Origin: Bacillota bacterium
Lineage (GTDB): Bacteria > Bacillota > Bacilli > Bu12
NCBI GenBank assembly: GCA_014896485.1
Contig: JADBKH010000030.1
Coordinates: 1 to 45,002, forward strand
Direction: 5' to 3'
DNA length: 45,002 nucleotides
Part shown: piece by piece, positions 33,493 to 42,781 of the stretch
How the letters are laid out: each line of letters begins with the position of its first letter
Numbering within the stretch: position 1 is the first letter of the stretch
The notes under the pieces: model-generated
What the model was told of the DNA's origin: nothing
Seen by the model: the letters and a program-made list of their open reading frames with translations, nothing else
The model's database searches: none
Made by a program: the position numbers and the translations under genes

Positions 33493-34664
33493 CCTTCTCC
33501 TTGTCCCCCGTAGATACGCGCTTGTCGCGAGATGTTAAGCACAACGCCCAATCCAGCCAAAATGACGACCAAGGAAGTCCCTCCGTAACTGAGCAGCGGC
33601 AAGGTAATCCCAGTGACTGGAAAAACACCGGTTGCCACGGCAACATTGACAATCACCTGTACCCCAATCATGGCACAGACACCTGTCGCCAAAAGCGATC
33701 CAAAAACATCCGGTGCCAGCATGGCCGCACGCAATCCTCGCCACAAAAGCAAACCATAGAGGAGCAAGGTGGCACTTGTGCCAACAAACCCGAGCTCCTC
33801 CCCCAAAACCGAAAAGATAAAGTCGCTCTGAGGCTCCGGAAGGTAGAAAAATTTTTCAAATCCTTGACCCAACCCTTGCCCGAACAGGCCACCATGACCC
33901 AATGCAAAGTAAGACTGAATCAGATTCCAGCCATTCCCCAACGGATCTTTCCACGGATTCAAGAAGGCAAAGATGCGCTCCTTTCGGTAGGAGGAGGAGA
34001 AGGCCAAAGCCAAAAAGGCAAGTGGCACCGGGATAAGGACTGTCGCGAGGTGGCGCAACCGTACGCCTGCCGCAAAGAGAACGATTAACCCCGTTGCCAT
34101 GAGGACGACCCCTGTGCCCATGTCTGGTTCGAGCATGATCAGCACAAACAGCAGGGTGACCACCAACAGCGGAGGAAGAAACCCATGGGCAAAATCGTGC
34201 AGTTGCTCTCCCTCTTTCTCCAGTACAGCAGCCAAGTAGAGAATCATGCAAAGCTTGGCCAACTCAGACGGCTGAAACGTGAATCCGCCGATGGCGATCC
34301 ATTGCTGGGAGCCGTGGGAGATCGTGCCTAAACCTGGGAGAACCACCAGGGTCAGCAGCGCAACGGCAACGAGCAAGGCAACGTTGGCGAATCGGCGGAG
34401 GCGATGGTAATCGATCCGCATCATGAACAGCATCACAACGACACCCAAGACAACCCACATCAACTCCCGTTTGAGGTAGTAGGTGGGATCGCTGTAATCG
34501 ATCATGCTGATATAGTAGGTGGCAGAATAAACCATCACCACACCGAGCGCCAGCAAAAGACCAATGGGCAACAACAGGAAGAAATCCGGCATACCCTGCC
34601 GGTGAAACGGCACAAGCGTCTGGGATGTCCTGCTGTGCTGGAGTGCGGGGTCTTCACGAGCCAT
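33489..34664 (-). CDS. ftsW: SEDS glycosyltransferase FtsW/SpoVE
   Basis: Septal peptidoglycan polymerase working with a class B PBP. 391 residues with about ten membrane helices. The family motif after QPSELAKL, the outer loop LPEPQSDFIFSVLGEELGF with the conserved catalytic aspartate, and the C-terminal LPLLSYGGTS are present. In B. subtilis the SEDS gene at this spot is spoVE; ftsW is elsewhere. Sequence alone cannot say whether this one serves vegetative division, spore cortex or both. ATG 34664 has AGGAG eight bases upstream. Confidence 0.93.
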   Translation of the reverse strand: MAREDPALQHSRTSQTLVPFHRQGMPDFFLLLPIGLLLALGVVMVYSATYYISMIDYSDPTYYLKRELMWVVLGVVVMLFMMRIDYHRLRRFANVALLVAVALLTLVVLPGLGTISHGSQQWIAIGGFTFQPSELAKLCMILYLAAVLEKEGEQLHDFAHGFLPPLLVVTLLFVLIMLEPDMGTGVVLMATGLIVLFAAGVRLRHLATVLIPVPLAFLALAFSSSYRKERIFAFLNPWKDPLGNGWNLIQSYFALGHGGLFGQGLGQGFEKFFYLPEPQSDFIFSVLGEELGFVGTSATLLLYGLLLWRGLRAAMLAPDVFGSLLATGVCAMIGVQVIVNVAVATGVFPVTGITLPLLSYGGTSLVVILAGLGVVLNISRQARIYGGQGEG

Positions 34665-34744
34665 GCTCTCAGCTCCTCACTATGCCGCAATTGCCTTGCC
34701 TGGATCTCCTCTCCCGGTGGATCCAGTGCACAACGGCTTGTGCT

Positions 34745-36178
34745 TCATTGTGATTGCCACGTACTGACCAGACGCTTGAACTCTTCGCCCCGTTCTTCAA
34801 AATGATGGTACTGATCCCAACTGGCACATCCCGGGGAATACAGCAGTGTCTCCCCTTGCCGCAAAGATCGCAGCGCCTGGGGCAACACATCGACAAGCCG
34901 TTCGCCAATGACAACGGTCTCTATCCCGGCGCGCTGGCAAAGCTCTGCCAGTGTTTCCTTTGTCTCCCCATACAGGTAAGCTGCACGGACTCGCTTTTGC
35001 AAGACAGGCAGGAGTGGATCGAAATCATCCCCCCGATCGAGCCCGCCGGCAATCCAGACGATAGGCGGATCGACCGACGTCAAAGCGACCATCGCCGCCT
35101 GCGGATTGGTCGCCTTGGCATCGTTGTAAATCGCATGACCAGCGGAGTTGGAAACTTCCTCCAAACGGTGAGGCACGCCGTGGAAATCGCGCAAGGTCTG
35201 GGCAACCGCCTCGAGGGGAGCCCCCGCCAGCAGCGCCAGAAGTGCAGCGGCCAACGCGTTTTCAACGTTGTGTGCTCCACGTAGGCGAAGCTCGGCCCGT
35301 GCCAACAGGTGCTGTACAGGGCCTTCAGGCAAGGCTACGTAGAGCTGTCCCTCCTGTTCCCAGGCAGACGGAAAGCCGTCTATTGGCCGACCAAAGAAGG
35401 CCAAGTGAGCCCGGGTGAGATGCTCAGCCTCAGTCGATTCCCATTGGCGCGCATTCAACAGTGCAAGCTGCCGGTTTGTCTGATTGGCAAAGATCTTCAT
35501 CTTGGCTGCGCGATACGCCTCAAAACTGCCATGGTAGTCAAGGTGTGCTTCAGAAAGATTGAGCAGCGTCGCAACGGCGGGTCGAAAAGCCAGGGTCCCC
35601 TGCAACTGAAAGCTCGAGCACTCGACAACCGCAATGCCTTCTTGAGGCAGCTGCTCTGTCGCAGTAAGCAGCGGTATCCCGATGTTGCCACAGACCGCAA
35701 CTTGCTCCTCTGCACGCTCCAACATCGCCCCGACCAGCGTCGTGGTCGTCGTCTTTCCGTTGGTACCGGTAATCCCGATGATCGGCGCTTGACTCCACCA
35801 AAAACCCAGTTCAAGCTCGGTCACCACTGGTAGACCTGCCTGCATGGCACGACGCACCGTGGGATGCGTGTAGGGAATGCCGGGACTTTTCACCAGAAGG
35901 CGCAAGGCTTCCACAGGCAGAGAACCGCTTACAGCCTCGACCCCTTCTGGCAACGCCTGGGACCAGGTGGCGAAAGGATGATCGTCATGGACCAACAATC
36001 GCGCACCGCGCTGGTGCAACGCGTGAAGTGCCGCCTTGTTGCTCTCCCCCAAGCCCAACAACCCAACCGTCACGCCTTGCAGCTGCAACGGTGAAAAACC
36101 CAGCCATTGCTCTAAAGCGGCATAGCTCGATCCATCGGCCACCGCTTCATCCATCCAAGCCGGGTGCAAACCGTCCAC
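34745..36178 (-). CDS. murD: UDP-MurNAc-L-alanine:D-glutamate ligase
   Basis: Adds D-Glu to the muropeptide precursor. 477 residues, about 25 longer than typical, because about 35 residues precede the Rossmann strand VTVGLLGLGESN. ATP loop GITGTNGKTTTT, the conserved NLSEAHLDYHGS and NDAKATNPQA motifs are intact. GTG 36178 has AAAGGGA just upstream and no better internal start is seen, so the extension is probably real. It lies 18 bases after mraY. In B. subtilis the order mraY-murD-spoVE-murG is the same. Confidence 0.95.
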   Translation of the reverse strand: MDGLHPAWMDEAVADGSSYAALEQWLGFSPLQLQGVTVGLLGLGESNKAALHALHQRGARLLVHDDHPFATWSQALPEGVEAVSGSLPVEALRLLVKSPGIPYTHPTVRRAMQAGLPVVTELELGFWWSQAPIIGITGTNGKTTTTTLVGAMLERAEEQVAVCGNIGIPLLTATEQLPQEGIAVVECSSFQLQGTLAFRPAVATLLNLSEAHLDYHGSFEAYRAAKMKIFANQTNRQLALLNARQWESTEAEHLTRAHLAFFGRPIDGFPSAWEQEGQLYVALPEGPVQHLLARAELRLRGAHNVENALAAALLALLAGAPLEAVAQTLRDFHGVPHRLEEVSNSAGHAIYNDAKATNPQAAMVALTSVDPPIVWIAGGLDRGDDFDPLLPVLQKRVRAAYLYGETKETLAELCQRAGIETVVIGERLVDVLPQALRSLRQGETLLYSPGCASWDQYHHFEERGEEFKRLVSTWQSQ

Positions 36179-36196
36179 TCCCTTTCGACCGCGTAT

Positions 36197-37150
36197 TCAC
36201 AAAGACCACAGCCACAGCCCCAACGTCCCGAAAGCGACGCCGGCCAACCAGAAAAGCAGCACCACCTGCCACTCACTGTAACCGATCAATTCAAAGTGAT
36301 GGTGAAGGGGCGTCATACGGAAAACACGGCGCCGGGTGCGCTTGTAGACCGAAACCTGGATAATTACGGAAAGGGTCTCGATCAACGGCACCAAGGCGAC
36401 GATGATCAGCAAAAGCTCCTGTTTGGTGAGGATGGCCAGCATTCCCAAGGCGCCGCCCAGGGCCAAAGAACCTGTATCTCCCATAAACACGCGGGCCGGA
36501 TGGACGTTCCAAACGAGAAAGCCGAGGGTGGCGCCCACCATGGTCGTCGCAGCAATGGCCAGCGGAAAATTACTCTGCGTATACGCAATCGTCCCGTAAG
36601 CCAAAAAGGCGATGGCACAAATGCCGGCGGCAAGTCCATCCAACCCATCGGTCAGGTTGACAGCATTGGAACTTGCAGTGAGCAACAGCAACATAAAGAG
36701 GAGATACCACCAACCCAGCTGCACGGAGACGTGGATCACCGGGATGGTGATCTGGGTATCCAGCCCATGGAATTTCAGGTAGATGAAGAGCCCAACCGCC
36801 AAAACGACCTGTCCAGCCATCTTTTGCCGCGGGGTCAGTCCCAAGGAGCGGTGATGCAAGGTTTTGATCAGATCGTCGCTGAATCCCAGCAGCCCGTAGC
36901 CAATCAGTGCCACAATAAACGCCCAGACAGAGGGCTGTTTTGGTTCCAGGATTAGCAGTACCAAAAGGGAGGCGACCAAAAAGAGCAAGCCGCCCATGGT
37001 GGGAGTACCCGCCTTCTGACGATGCGAAGTCGGTCCTTCGTCTCGTATGTATTGGCCGAACTTCAGACGCCGCAAGACAGGGATCAACAGCGGACCCAAC
37101 AGCACAGTAATGAGAAAACAGGCTCCCGTTGCGACGGCCAAATCGCTCAT
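36197..37150 (-). CDS. mraY: Phospho-MurNAc-pentapeptide translocase MraY
   Basis: Integral membrane enzyme that makes lipid I on undecaprenyl phosphate. 317 residues with about ten helices. Conserved segments: KAGTPTMGG, FSDDLIK (usual form has an aspartate pair here), NAVNLTDGLDGLA, FMGDTGSLALGG and PLHHHFE. ATG 37150 overlaps the murF stop (ATGA) and has GAGGAGG upstream. Confidence 0.97.
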   Translation of the reverse strand: MSDLAVATGACFLITVLLGPLLIPVLRRLKFGQYIRDEGPTSHRQKAGTPTMGGLLFLVASLLVLLILEPKQPSVWAFIVALIGYGLLGFSDDLIKTLHHRSLGLTPRQKMAGQVVLAVGLFIYLKFHGLDTQITIPVIHVSVQLGWWYLLFMLLLLTASSNAVNLTDGLDGLAAGICAIAFLAYGTIAYTQSNFPLAIAATTMVGATLGFLVWNVHPARVFMGDTGSLALGGALGMLAILTKQELLLIIVALVPLIETLSVIIQVSVYKRTRRRVFRMTPLHHHFELIGYSEWQVVLLFWLAGVAFGTLGLWLWSL

Positions 37151-38544
37151 CGCAAGCCTCCTCGTGCCCCGATAATGGCTTTTACGGCTGCCGAGAGGCC
37201 GACGGCATGGGAGCCTTTGGCCAAGATCAGGGAACAGTCGGAAAACCAGCGCTCAACATGATCGTCTAATGCAGCAGCGATGTCCAGGTACCAGCAGAAG
37301 CGTACCGAAGAAGGGCCGTGCCGCTGGCAATCCTGCCAAGCTTCTTCAAAGAGGGGACCGACAAAGACGATCCGATCGGCAACCTGTGCCGCACGTTGTG
37401 CCACTTGGCGATGGTAGAGGGAGGCCTGTTGGCCAAGTTCGCGCATCTCCCCGAGCAACAGCCCCTTGTGCTGCGATGACGTCGTATCTGCCACCATCTC
37501 CAGCGCTGCCAGGGTCGAAGTCGGACTCGCATTGTAGGTGTCGTCGATGAGCGTGCTCCCATCGGCGAGTACCCTACGCTGGAGGCGTCCGTCCGGCAGT
37601 CGGACCTGGGCAAAGGCTTCGGCAACTTCCCTTGCGTCGATGCCGAAAGATTCGGCCACCCCCCATGCCGCCAGTGCATTGATCGCATTGTGCCGACCGC
37701 CAAAAGCGAGTTCAAATGCGTGTTCGCCGCTGGTGCGCGACCACCCCAAAAAGTAGGTCCGCTCCCAGTCACCGGTCAGCAGCCGTACCAGGCGGTAATC
37801 ACACGTCTCCCCCTTCCCAAATGTGCGCACCGTACCCGGAAAACGTTTGGCATAGGGGAGCAGGAGGGGCTCGTCGCCATTGAGAAGTGCGATGTCTGCG
37901 CTTCCCATGCGTTCTAAGATCTCTGCTTTGGCAGCCGCGATCGCCTCTCGTGAACCGAGGTTTTCGATATGCGCCTCCCCTATCAGCGTAATGACGGCAA
38001 CGTGAGGAGCCGCAATGGCCGTCAGGGCGCGGATCTCCCCGGCATGATTCATCCCCATCTCCAGCACGGCAATTTGGGTCCCAGGCTCCATCTGCAAAAC
38101 CGTCAATGGCAGTCCGATCACATTGTTATAATTGCCCTGGGTCCGCGCCACCCGATACCGAGTGGAAAGCGCCGCCGCAGCAAGCTCTTTGGTGGTGGTC
38201 TTGCCGTTGGAACCGGTAATGCCCACCACAGTAGCCCCGACACGAGCAAGCCACGCCTTCGCCAGACGGCCCAACGCTGCCAAGGCATCCTCCACTTGGA
38301 TGAGTGCCGGAGGTGTAAAAGGCAGGGGCAAGGAACGATCCCAGAGCACCGCGACGGCACCGGCTAAGAGTGCCTGCTGGGCGAATTGGTGTCCGTCAAA
38401 ACGAGGTCCCAACAAGGGTACAAAAAGGCTGTTTGGGGCAACATTTCGCGAATCGGTCGTCACCGCATCGATGGGCTGTCGCCCCTCTCCCATGACGAGC
38501 TGGCCACCCACCATCTCTGCCACTTCCTCAAGTGTGGCGTGCAT
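37147..38544 (-). CDS. murF: UDP-MurNAc-tripeptide:D-alanyl-D-alanine ligase
   Basis: Adds D-Ala-D-Ala to complete the pentapeptide. 465 residues. ATP loop GITGSNGKTTTK, the MurF-typical GNYNNVIGLPLTVL and DDTYNASPTST motifs are present. ATG 38544 has GGAGGAGG six bases upstream and overlaps the murE end by 17 bases. murF between murE and mraY is the common order in many bacteria, but B. subtilis lacks murF here. Confidence 0.96.
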   Translation of the reverse strand: MHATLEEVAEMVGGQLVMGEGRQPIDAVTTDSRNVAPNSLFVPLLGPRFDGHQFAQQALLAGAVAVLWDRSLPLPFTPPALIQVEDALAALGRLAKAWLARVGATVVGITGSNGKTTTKELAAAALSTRYRVARTQGNYNNVIGLPLTVLQMEPGTQIAVLEMGMNHAGEIRALTAIAAPHVAVITLIGEAHIENLGSREAIAAAKAEILERMGSADIALLNGDEPLLLPYAKRFPGTVRTFGKGETCDYRLVRLLTGDWERTYFLGWSRTSGEHAFELAFGGRHNAINALAAWGVAESFGIDAREVAEAFAQVRLPDGRLQRRVLADGSTLIDDTYNASPTSTLAALEMVADTTSSQHKGLLLGEMRELGQQASLYHRQVAQRAAQVADRIVFVGPLFEEAWQDCQRHGPSSVRFCWYLDIAAALDDHVERWFSDCSLILAKGSHAVGLSAAVKAIIGARGGLR

Positions 38545-40030
38545 AACCAGCCTCCTCCAGTGCCCGCCTGGCCTCTTGGCGATCGTCGAAGTGTTTCTTT
38601 TGGGTTCCAATAATCTGGTAATCTTCATGACCTTTACCGGCAATGAGGACGATATCCCCGGATTCAGCCTGTTGGATCGCCTCTCGAATCGCCTCGGCCC
38701 GGTCCGCAATGCGCCAGACTTGTTCCATCGACGGCCGTTGTTGGCGTACCCCGGCTTCCACTTCGTCAAGAATCCGCTGGGGATCTTCCGTACGCGGATT
38801 ATCCGAAGTCAGGTAGAGACGATCGGCCCACTGTGCTGCGATAGCCCCCATCTTGGGACGCTTCTCCCGTTCCCGATCGCCTCCGCACCCAAAAACGACC
38901 GTGAGGTGTTTTGGGTGCATCTCCCGCGCTGCGCGCAGTACTTGCAACAATCCATCGGGTGTATGGGCGTAATCGACAAAGACCGAGAAGGGCTGTCCCG
39001 AGTCGATGCTTTCCATGCGCCCGGCAACCCCCGTAAAGGTGCGCAGTGCCTCTCCTACCTCTTGGGGGGAAAGACCCTCACACAGCGCCAATGCTGCAGC
39101 ACAGAGCGCATTGTAGACATTAAAGCGTCCGACTAGGGAGAGGTGAACCGGCGTGCTTCCCCAAGGGCTGTGTAACCGGAAATCAATTCCATCTGATCGC
39201 AATAAAAGCTGCTCGGCAGAAACGGCTGCAGCGGTATCCAATCCGTAGGTGAGACGAAATCCGACGGTCTGGTTTAACATGTAGCTTCCAGATGGATCGT
39301 CGATATTGGCGACGGCATAAGGAACATCTTCCGGTTGCTCTCCATAGCTGTTGCCGAGGCGGGAAAAGAGCTTCCCCTTGGCAGCACGATAGGCTTCCAT
39401 GGTCTTGTGATAATCCAAGTGGTCTTCCGTCAAATTGGTAAATCCGGCGCCAACGAAACGTACCCCTGCAACCCGCTGCTCTTCCAACGCATGCGAAGAG
39501 ACTTCCATCACCACATGCGTTGCCCCCGCCGCATACATACGTGCCAGTGTGCGCTGCACGGTTACAGGCTCGGGGGTCGTATTGGGCGCAGGCTCTTCAA
39601 AGCTCTCAAAACGCTCGTACAACGTCCCCATTAGGCCCGTACGCCGACCGTTGGCGGCAAGAATGTGCTGCACCATGTGCGTCGTTGTCGTCTTGCCGTT
39701 GGTCCCGGTCACCCCGATCACCCGCAAGTGGTGAGAGGGATGGCCATAGAATCGATCGGCGACAATCGGCAGGGCCTGTGAGACGCTAGGCACCAAGACC
39801 ACTGGCAGCTCCACACCAGGATCCCGCTCTGCCAACAGGGCAACGGCACCCTGTTGGCGGGCTTGTTCGGCAAAATCATGGCCATCGACACGGTATCCCC
39901 GTACACAGGCAAAAAGGGCACCGGACGTCACTTTCCGGCTGTCTGTTTCTAATTGAGCGACCGCGGTCTCTGGTGAACCGATGAGATCGACCCAGCGCAG
40001 CGGCGCAATTAATTCCCCCAGTTTCATCAT
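38528..40030 (-). CDS. murE: UDP-MurNAc-L-Ala-D-Glu:meso-diaminopimelate ligase
   Basis: Adds the third residue of the stem peptide. 500 residues. ATP loop GVTGTNGKTTTT, the NLTEDHLDYHKT motif, and DNPR at about 410-413, the signature of meso-diaminopimelate rather than lysine enzymes. The wall is therefore probably of the A1gamma m-DAP type. Three consecutive ATG codons (40033, 40030, 40027) compete for the start; the middle one is best spaced (six bases) from GGGAG, while the first overlaps the pbpB stop as ATGA. Confidence 0.96.
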   Translation of the reverse strand: MMKLGELIAPLRWVDLIGSPETAVAQLETDSRKVTSGALFACVRGYRVDGHDFAEQARQQGAVALLAERDPGVELPVVLVPSVSQALPIVADRFYGHPSHHLRVIGVTGTNGKTTTTHMVQHILAANGRRTGLMGTLYERFESFEEPAPNTTPEPVTVQRTLARMYAAGATHVVMEVSSHALEEQRVAGVRFVGAGFTNLTEDHLDYHKTMEAYRAAKGKLFSRLGNSYGEQPEDVPYAVANIDDPSGSYMLNQTVGFRLTYGLDTAAAVSAEQLLLRSDGIDFRLHSPWGSTPVHLSLVGRFNVYNALCAAALALCEGLSPQEVGEALRTFTGVAGRMESIDSGQPFSVFVDYAHTPDGLLQVLRAAREMHPKHLTVVFGCGGDREREKRPKMGAIAAQWADRLYLTSDNPRTEDPQRILDEVEAGVRQQRPSMEQVWRIADRAEAIREAIQQAESGDIVLIAGKGHEDYQIIGTQKKHFDDRQEARRALEEAGYARHT

Positions 40031-42231
40031 CATTTTCTCCCTATATTCCAAGTTTCGCCAGGTGTACTTGGATTCAAAAGGGGGGCACGTGAATTGGGAG
40101 AAGCCCACAGTCGTACCTGCGATCCCTTTTTCACCGGCGTCCCTGCGGTTGGTTGTTGCTGCGCAATGCTTCCCTTCCCGGCAATTACCGCTTGCAAGCC
40201 TAGAAGTTGCGCCAGCGCTTGCGCCTGTGTCGTCGACAGATAGCTGAAATTGGGAAGGGTAAGTTGCGGTTGCTCCTGGGGCTGGACATCTCCTGCATAA
40301 GCCACGATGGTCCCGCCTTGAGGCATCAGGCTCCCCGCCGGAGGTGCCTGCGCAACGATAAACGCCCCATTCCCACGCGCCTCTAGGGAAAGGTGTGCCT
40401 TCGCTGCTTGTTCCGTTGCATCGTCCCCCTGCAACCCTACCAGGTTGGGAACGACCACTTGGGGCAGATTGAGGGCACTGCCCGCAGAAGATTTGGGCAG
40501 CTCCGCCGACCCATGGTTGGCAGGCACGTGCAGGTATTGTAGCGCATTTTGCAACAGGTCCCGCACCAGTGGCGGTGTCACAGTACTGGAAAACTGCGGC
40601 CCTTTGGGACTGTCAACTGCGATATAGGCCACCAACTTGGGGTCATCTGTCGGGGCAACGCTGATAAACGACATGATGTGTTGCCCAGGCAAGTAACCAC
40701 CTCCCGGTGCCGGTTTTTGCGCCGTTCCCGTCTTCCCGCCGACGGCATATCCGGGTAGAAAGGCATTGCGCCCCGTGCCGTACGTAACCACCCCTTGCAG
40801 CGTTTCAAGCACTTCACTGGCAATCTTCGGCGAAATCACCTGTCTTACCTGGGTAGGTTGGTGGAGCGCACGCTTTTGGCCACTCTGCGGATCGATCGCC
40901 TGCAAACCGACGTACGGTGTCATTAGTTTCCCACCATTGGCAATGGCTGAAAGGGCCATCACCTGCTGAATCGGGGTCACCGAAGGCCCTTGGCCAAAAG
41001 CCGTGGTTGCCGTCTCCACCGGGCCCATCTGATCCAACTTGAAAAGAATGCCGGTAGCCTCGCCGGTCAAGTCAATGCCCGTCTTTTGCCCAAAGCCGAA
41101 TTGGTGGATATACGAAAGAAGCGTCTGTGGCCCAAGCCGCTCCCCCATCTCTACGAAGCCAGGATTACAGGAATTCCAGACCACCTGCTGAAAGGTCTCA
41201 TCCCCATGGCCCCCGTATTTCCAGTCATGGATCGTCGCCCCTGCCACCTTGATATAACCCGGATCATAGAAGTGCTCTGCCAAGCTGATCTTCTGCTCCT
41301 GCAATGCTGCCGAAAGGGTGACGATCTTGAAGGTGGAGCCCGGTTCGAACGCCTTCCAGATGGCCAAGTTGCGATCGCGCACTTCCGTGGGAACCTGCCC
41401 CGGATTCGTCGGATCAAAGCTCGGACGTTGCCCCATCGCCAGAATCTGCCCGCTTTTCGGATCGACGACGATGCCCAGCGCGTCCTCTGCATCAAACTCG
41501 GCCATCGCCCGATCGAGCTCACTTTCCAACATAGATTGGATGTTTGCGTCGATTGTCAGTACGATATCTTGACCGTTCTTGGGTGCCACATAGGTCGGCC
41601 CTTGGCTGGGTGCCGCACGCCCCGAGGCATCCGTAAAGAGAGAGAGTTTTCCATTTACACCAGTCAAGTACGGGTTATACGTCGCCTCTACGCCGGAAGC
41701 CCCCACATTGTCTACCGGCAAGACATAGCCCAATACGTTGGCCGCCAAGGATCCGTGCGGATAGATACGGCGCGTTGAAGGTTCCAAAAGAATGCCGGGC
41801 AAATGCAACTGGGCGATCAAGGCGGCTGTCTCATCCGGAATGCGCATGCCCCCTTTGACGTAAACGAACGAGCGTGCCTGTTTCAACTGGCGCTCGATCA
41901 TTGCGACATCTTGGTGAAGCACCGAAGCGAGCTGACGCGCCTCTTGATGGGCATTTTGAACCTGGCGGGGAACGGCAACGACATTTTTGGCGTCTGCACT
42001 GTAGGCCAGCACGACTCCATTGCGATCGTAAATCGTTCCTCGGCGTGCCTCGACAGGAAGATCTTTGGACCAGTTGTCCAAGGCGCGGGCTGTCAACATC
42101 CCGCTGGCTATCCCCTGCAAATAAGCTAACCGAAGGATCAAACCGATCAAGACTGCGCTAACCGCAAGCATCAAGACCGCTACCCGGCGACGTTGACGCA
42201 CATTCCTGCGATACTCTGGAGAGCTTGGCAA
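40030..42231 (-). CDS. pbpB: Class B penicillin-binding protein with two PASTA domains (PBP2B/FtsI type)
   Basis: Septal transpeptidase. 733 residues. N-terminal membrane anchor (about 17-38), dimerisation/pedestal domain from EARRGTIYDRNG, then the transpeptidase domain with S299-x-x-K302 (GSTFK), S354-C-N356 and K500-T-G. Two C-terminal PASTA domains follow (about 605-663, 673-725). Two PASTA units resemble PBP2B; SpoVD of B. subtilis has one. B. subtilis has pbpB and spoVD side by side here, and this window has only this gene. The start is TTG 42231, with GAGG seven bases upstream. Confidence 0.93.
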   Translation of the reverse strand: MPSSPEYRRNVRQRRRVAVLMLAVSAVLIGLILRLAYLQGIASGMLTARALDNWSKDLPVEARRGTIYDRNGVVLAYSADAKNVVAVPRQVQNAHQEARQLASVLHQDVAMIERQLKQARSFVYVKGGMRIPDETAALIAQLHLPGILLEPSTRRIYPHGSLAANVLGYVLPVDNVGASGVEATYNPYLTGVNGKLSLFTDASGRAAPSQGPTYVAPKNGQDIVLTIDANIQSMLESELDRAMAEFDAEDALGIVVDPKSGQILAMGQRPSFDPTNPGQVPTEVRDRNLAIWKAFEPGSTFKIVTLSAALQEQKISLAEHFYDPGYIKVAGATIHDWKYGGHGDETFQQVVWNSCNPGFVEMGERLGPQTLLSYIHQFGFGQKTGIDLTGEATGILFKLDQMGPVETATTAFGQGPSVTPIQQVMALSAIANGGKLMTPYVGLQAIDPQSGQKRALHQPTQVRQVISPKIASEVLETLQGVVTYGTGRNAFLPGYAVGGKTGTAQKPAPGGGYLPGQHIMSFISVAPTDDPKLVAYIAVDSPKGPQFSSTVTPPLVRDLLQNALQYLHVPANHGSAELPKSSAGSALNLPQVVVPNLVGLQGDDATEQAAKAHLSLEARGNGAFIVAQAPPAGSLMPQGGTIVAYAGDVQPQEQPQLTLPNFSYLSTTQAQALAQLLGLQAVIAGKGSIAQQQPTAGTPVKKGSQVRLWASPNSRAPLLNPSTPGETWNIGRK

Positions 42232-42293
42232 GCGCCCGCCTCACTTTCAGCCGGTGCGCTTACGTCCCCACTTACCCGCCCTTTGACGACTCG

Positions 42294-42719
42294 CTAGGGC
42301 ATCACCACCATGCTGCTGGGTCCGCCAGGCTGCATCCCGAGCGCTCTTGCACGCTGCAAGATCGTCTGGGGCGCCTGCAATTGGGCAACCTCTGCTGCTA
42401 GCAAACGATTTTCACCTTGCAGGGTTGCCGTCCGTTGGACCAGTTGCTGTGCCTGCAAGTCTGTCTCCGCAACTGCCGACCACAGATGCACCGTCCAGAC
42501 GCCCCCGGCAGCCAGTACCGCGATCGTCCCGATAGCCAGACGCTTCTGCAGTTTTGTCAGGAGAAGATGCGGCCAGCGTTGGGCAATCTGCTCAGCAAGT
42601 GCAGGATGATCCTCCTTGCGCTTGGGTCGGGGAGGAGCAACCTCCAATGCGGGAGCCGTTGCCATCCAGGATTGGTAGTAAGTGGGCGATTGCGCAGCGC
42701 GCACCTTTCTGTTCGCCAC
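42294..42719 (-). CDS. ftsL: Cell division protein FtsL
   Basis: 141 residues from GTG 42719, behind AAAGGAG at nine bases. A proline- and lysine-rich cytoplasmic part (about 1-55), one membrane helix (about 62-82) and an outer leucine-zipper-like coiled coil (about 85-120: QAQQLVQRTATLQGENRLL). Length, topology and position between rsmH and pbpB identify FtsL, as sequence similarity in this family is low. It partners DivIB and DivIC and activates FtsW-PBP2B. Confidence 0.83.
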   Translation of the reverse strand: MANRKVRAAQSPTYYQSWMATAPALEVAPPRPKRKEDHPALAEQIAQRWPHLLLTKLQKRLAIGTIAVLAAGGVWTVHLWSAVAETDLQAQQLVQRTATLQGENRLLAAEVAQLQAPQTILQRARALGMQPGGPSSMVVMP

Positions 42720-42781
42720 CCTATGACGCTCCTTTCTTGGGTAGAACAAGCCTTCTGCGCGAGTGAAGGGAAATGCGGGCC

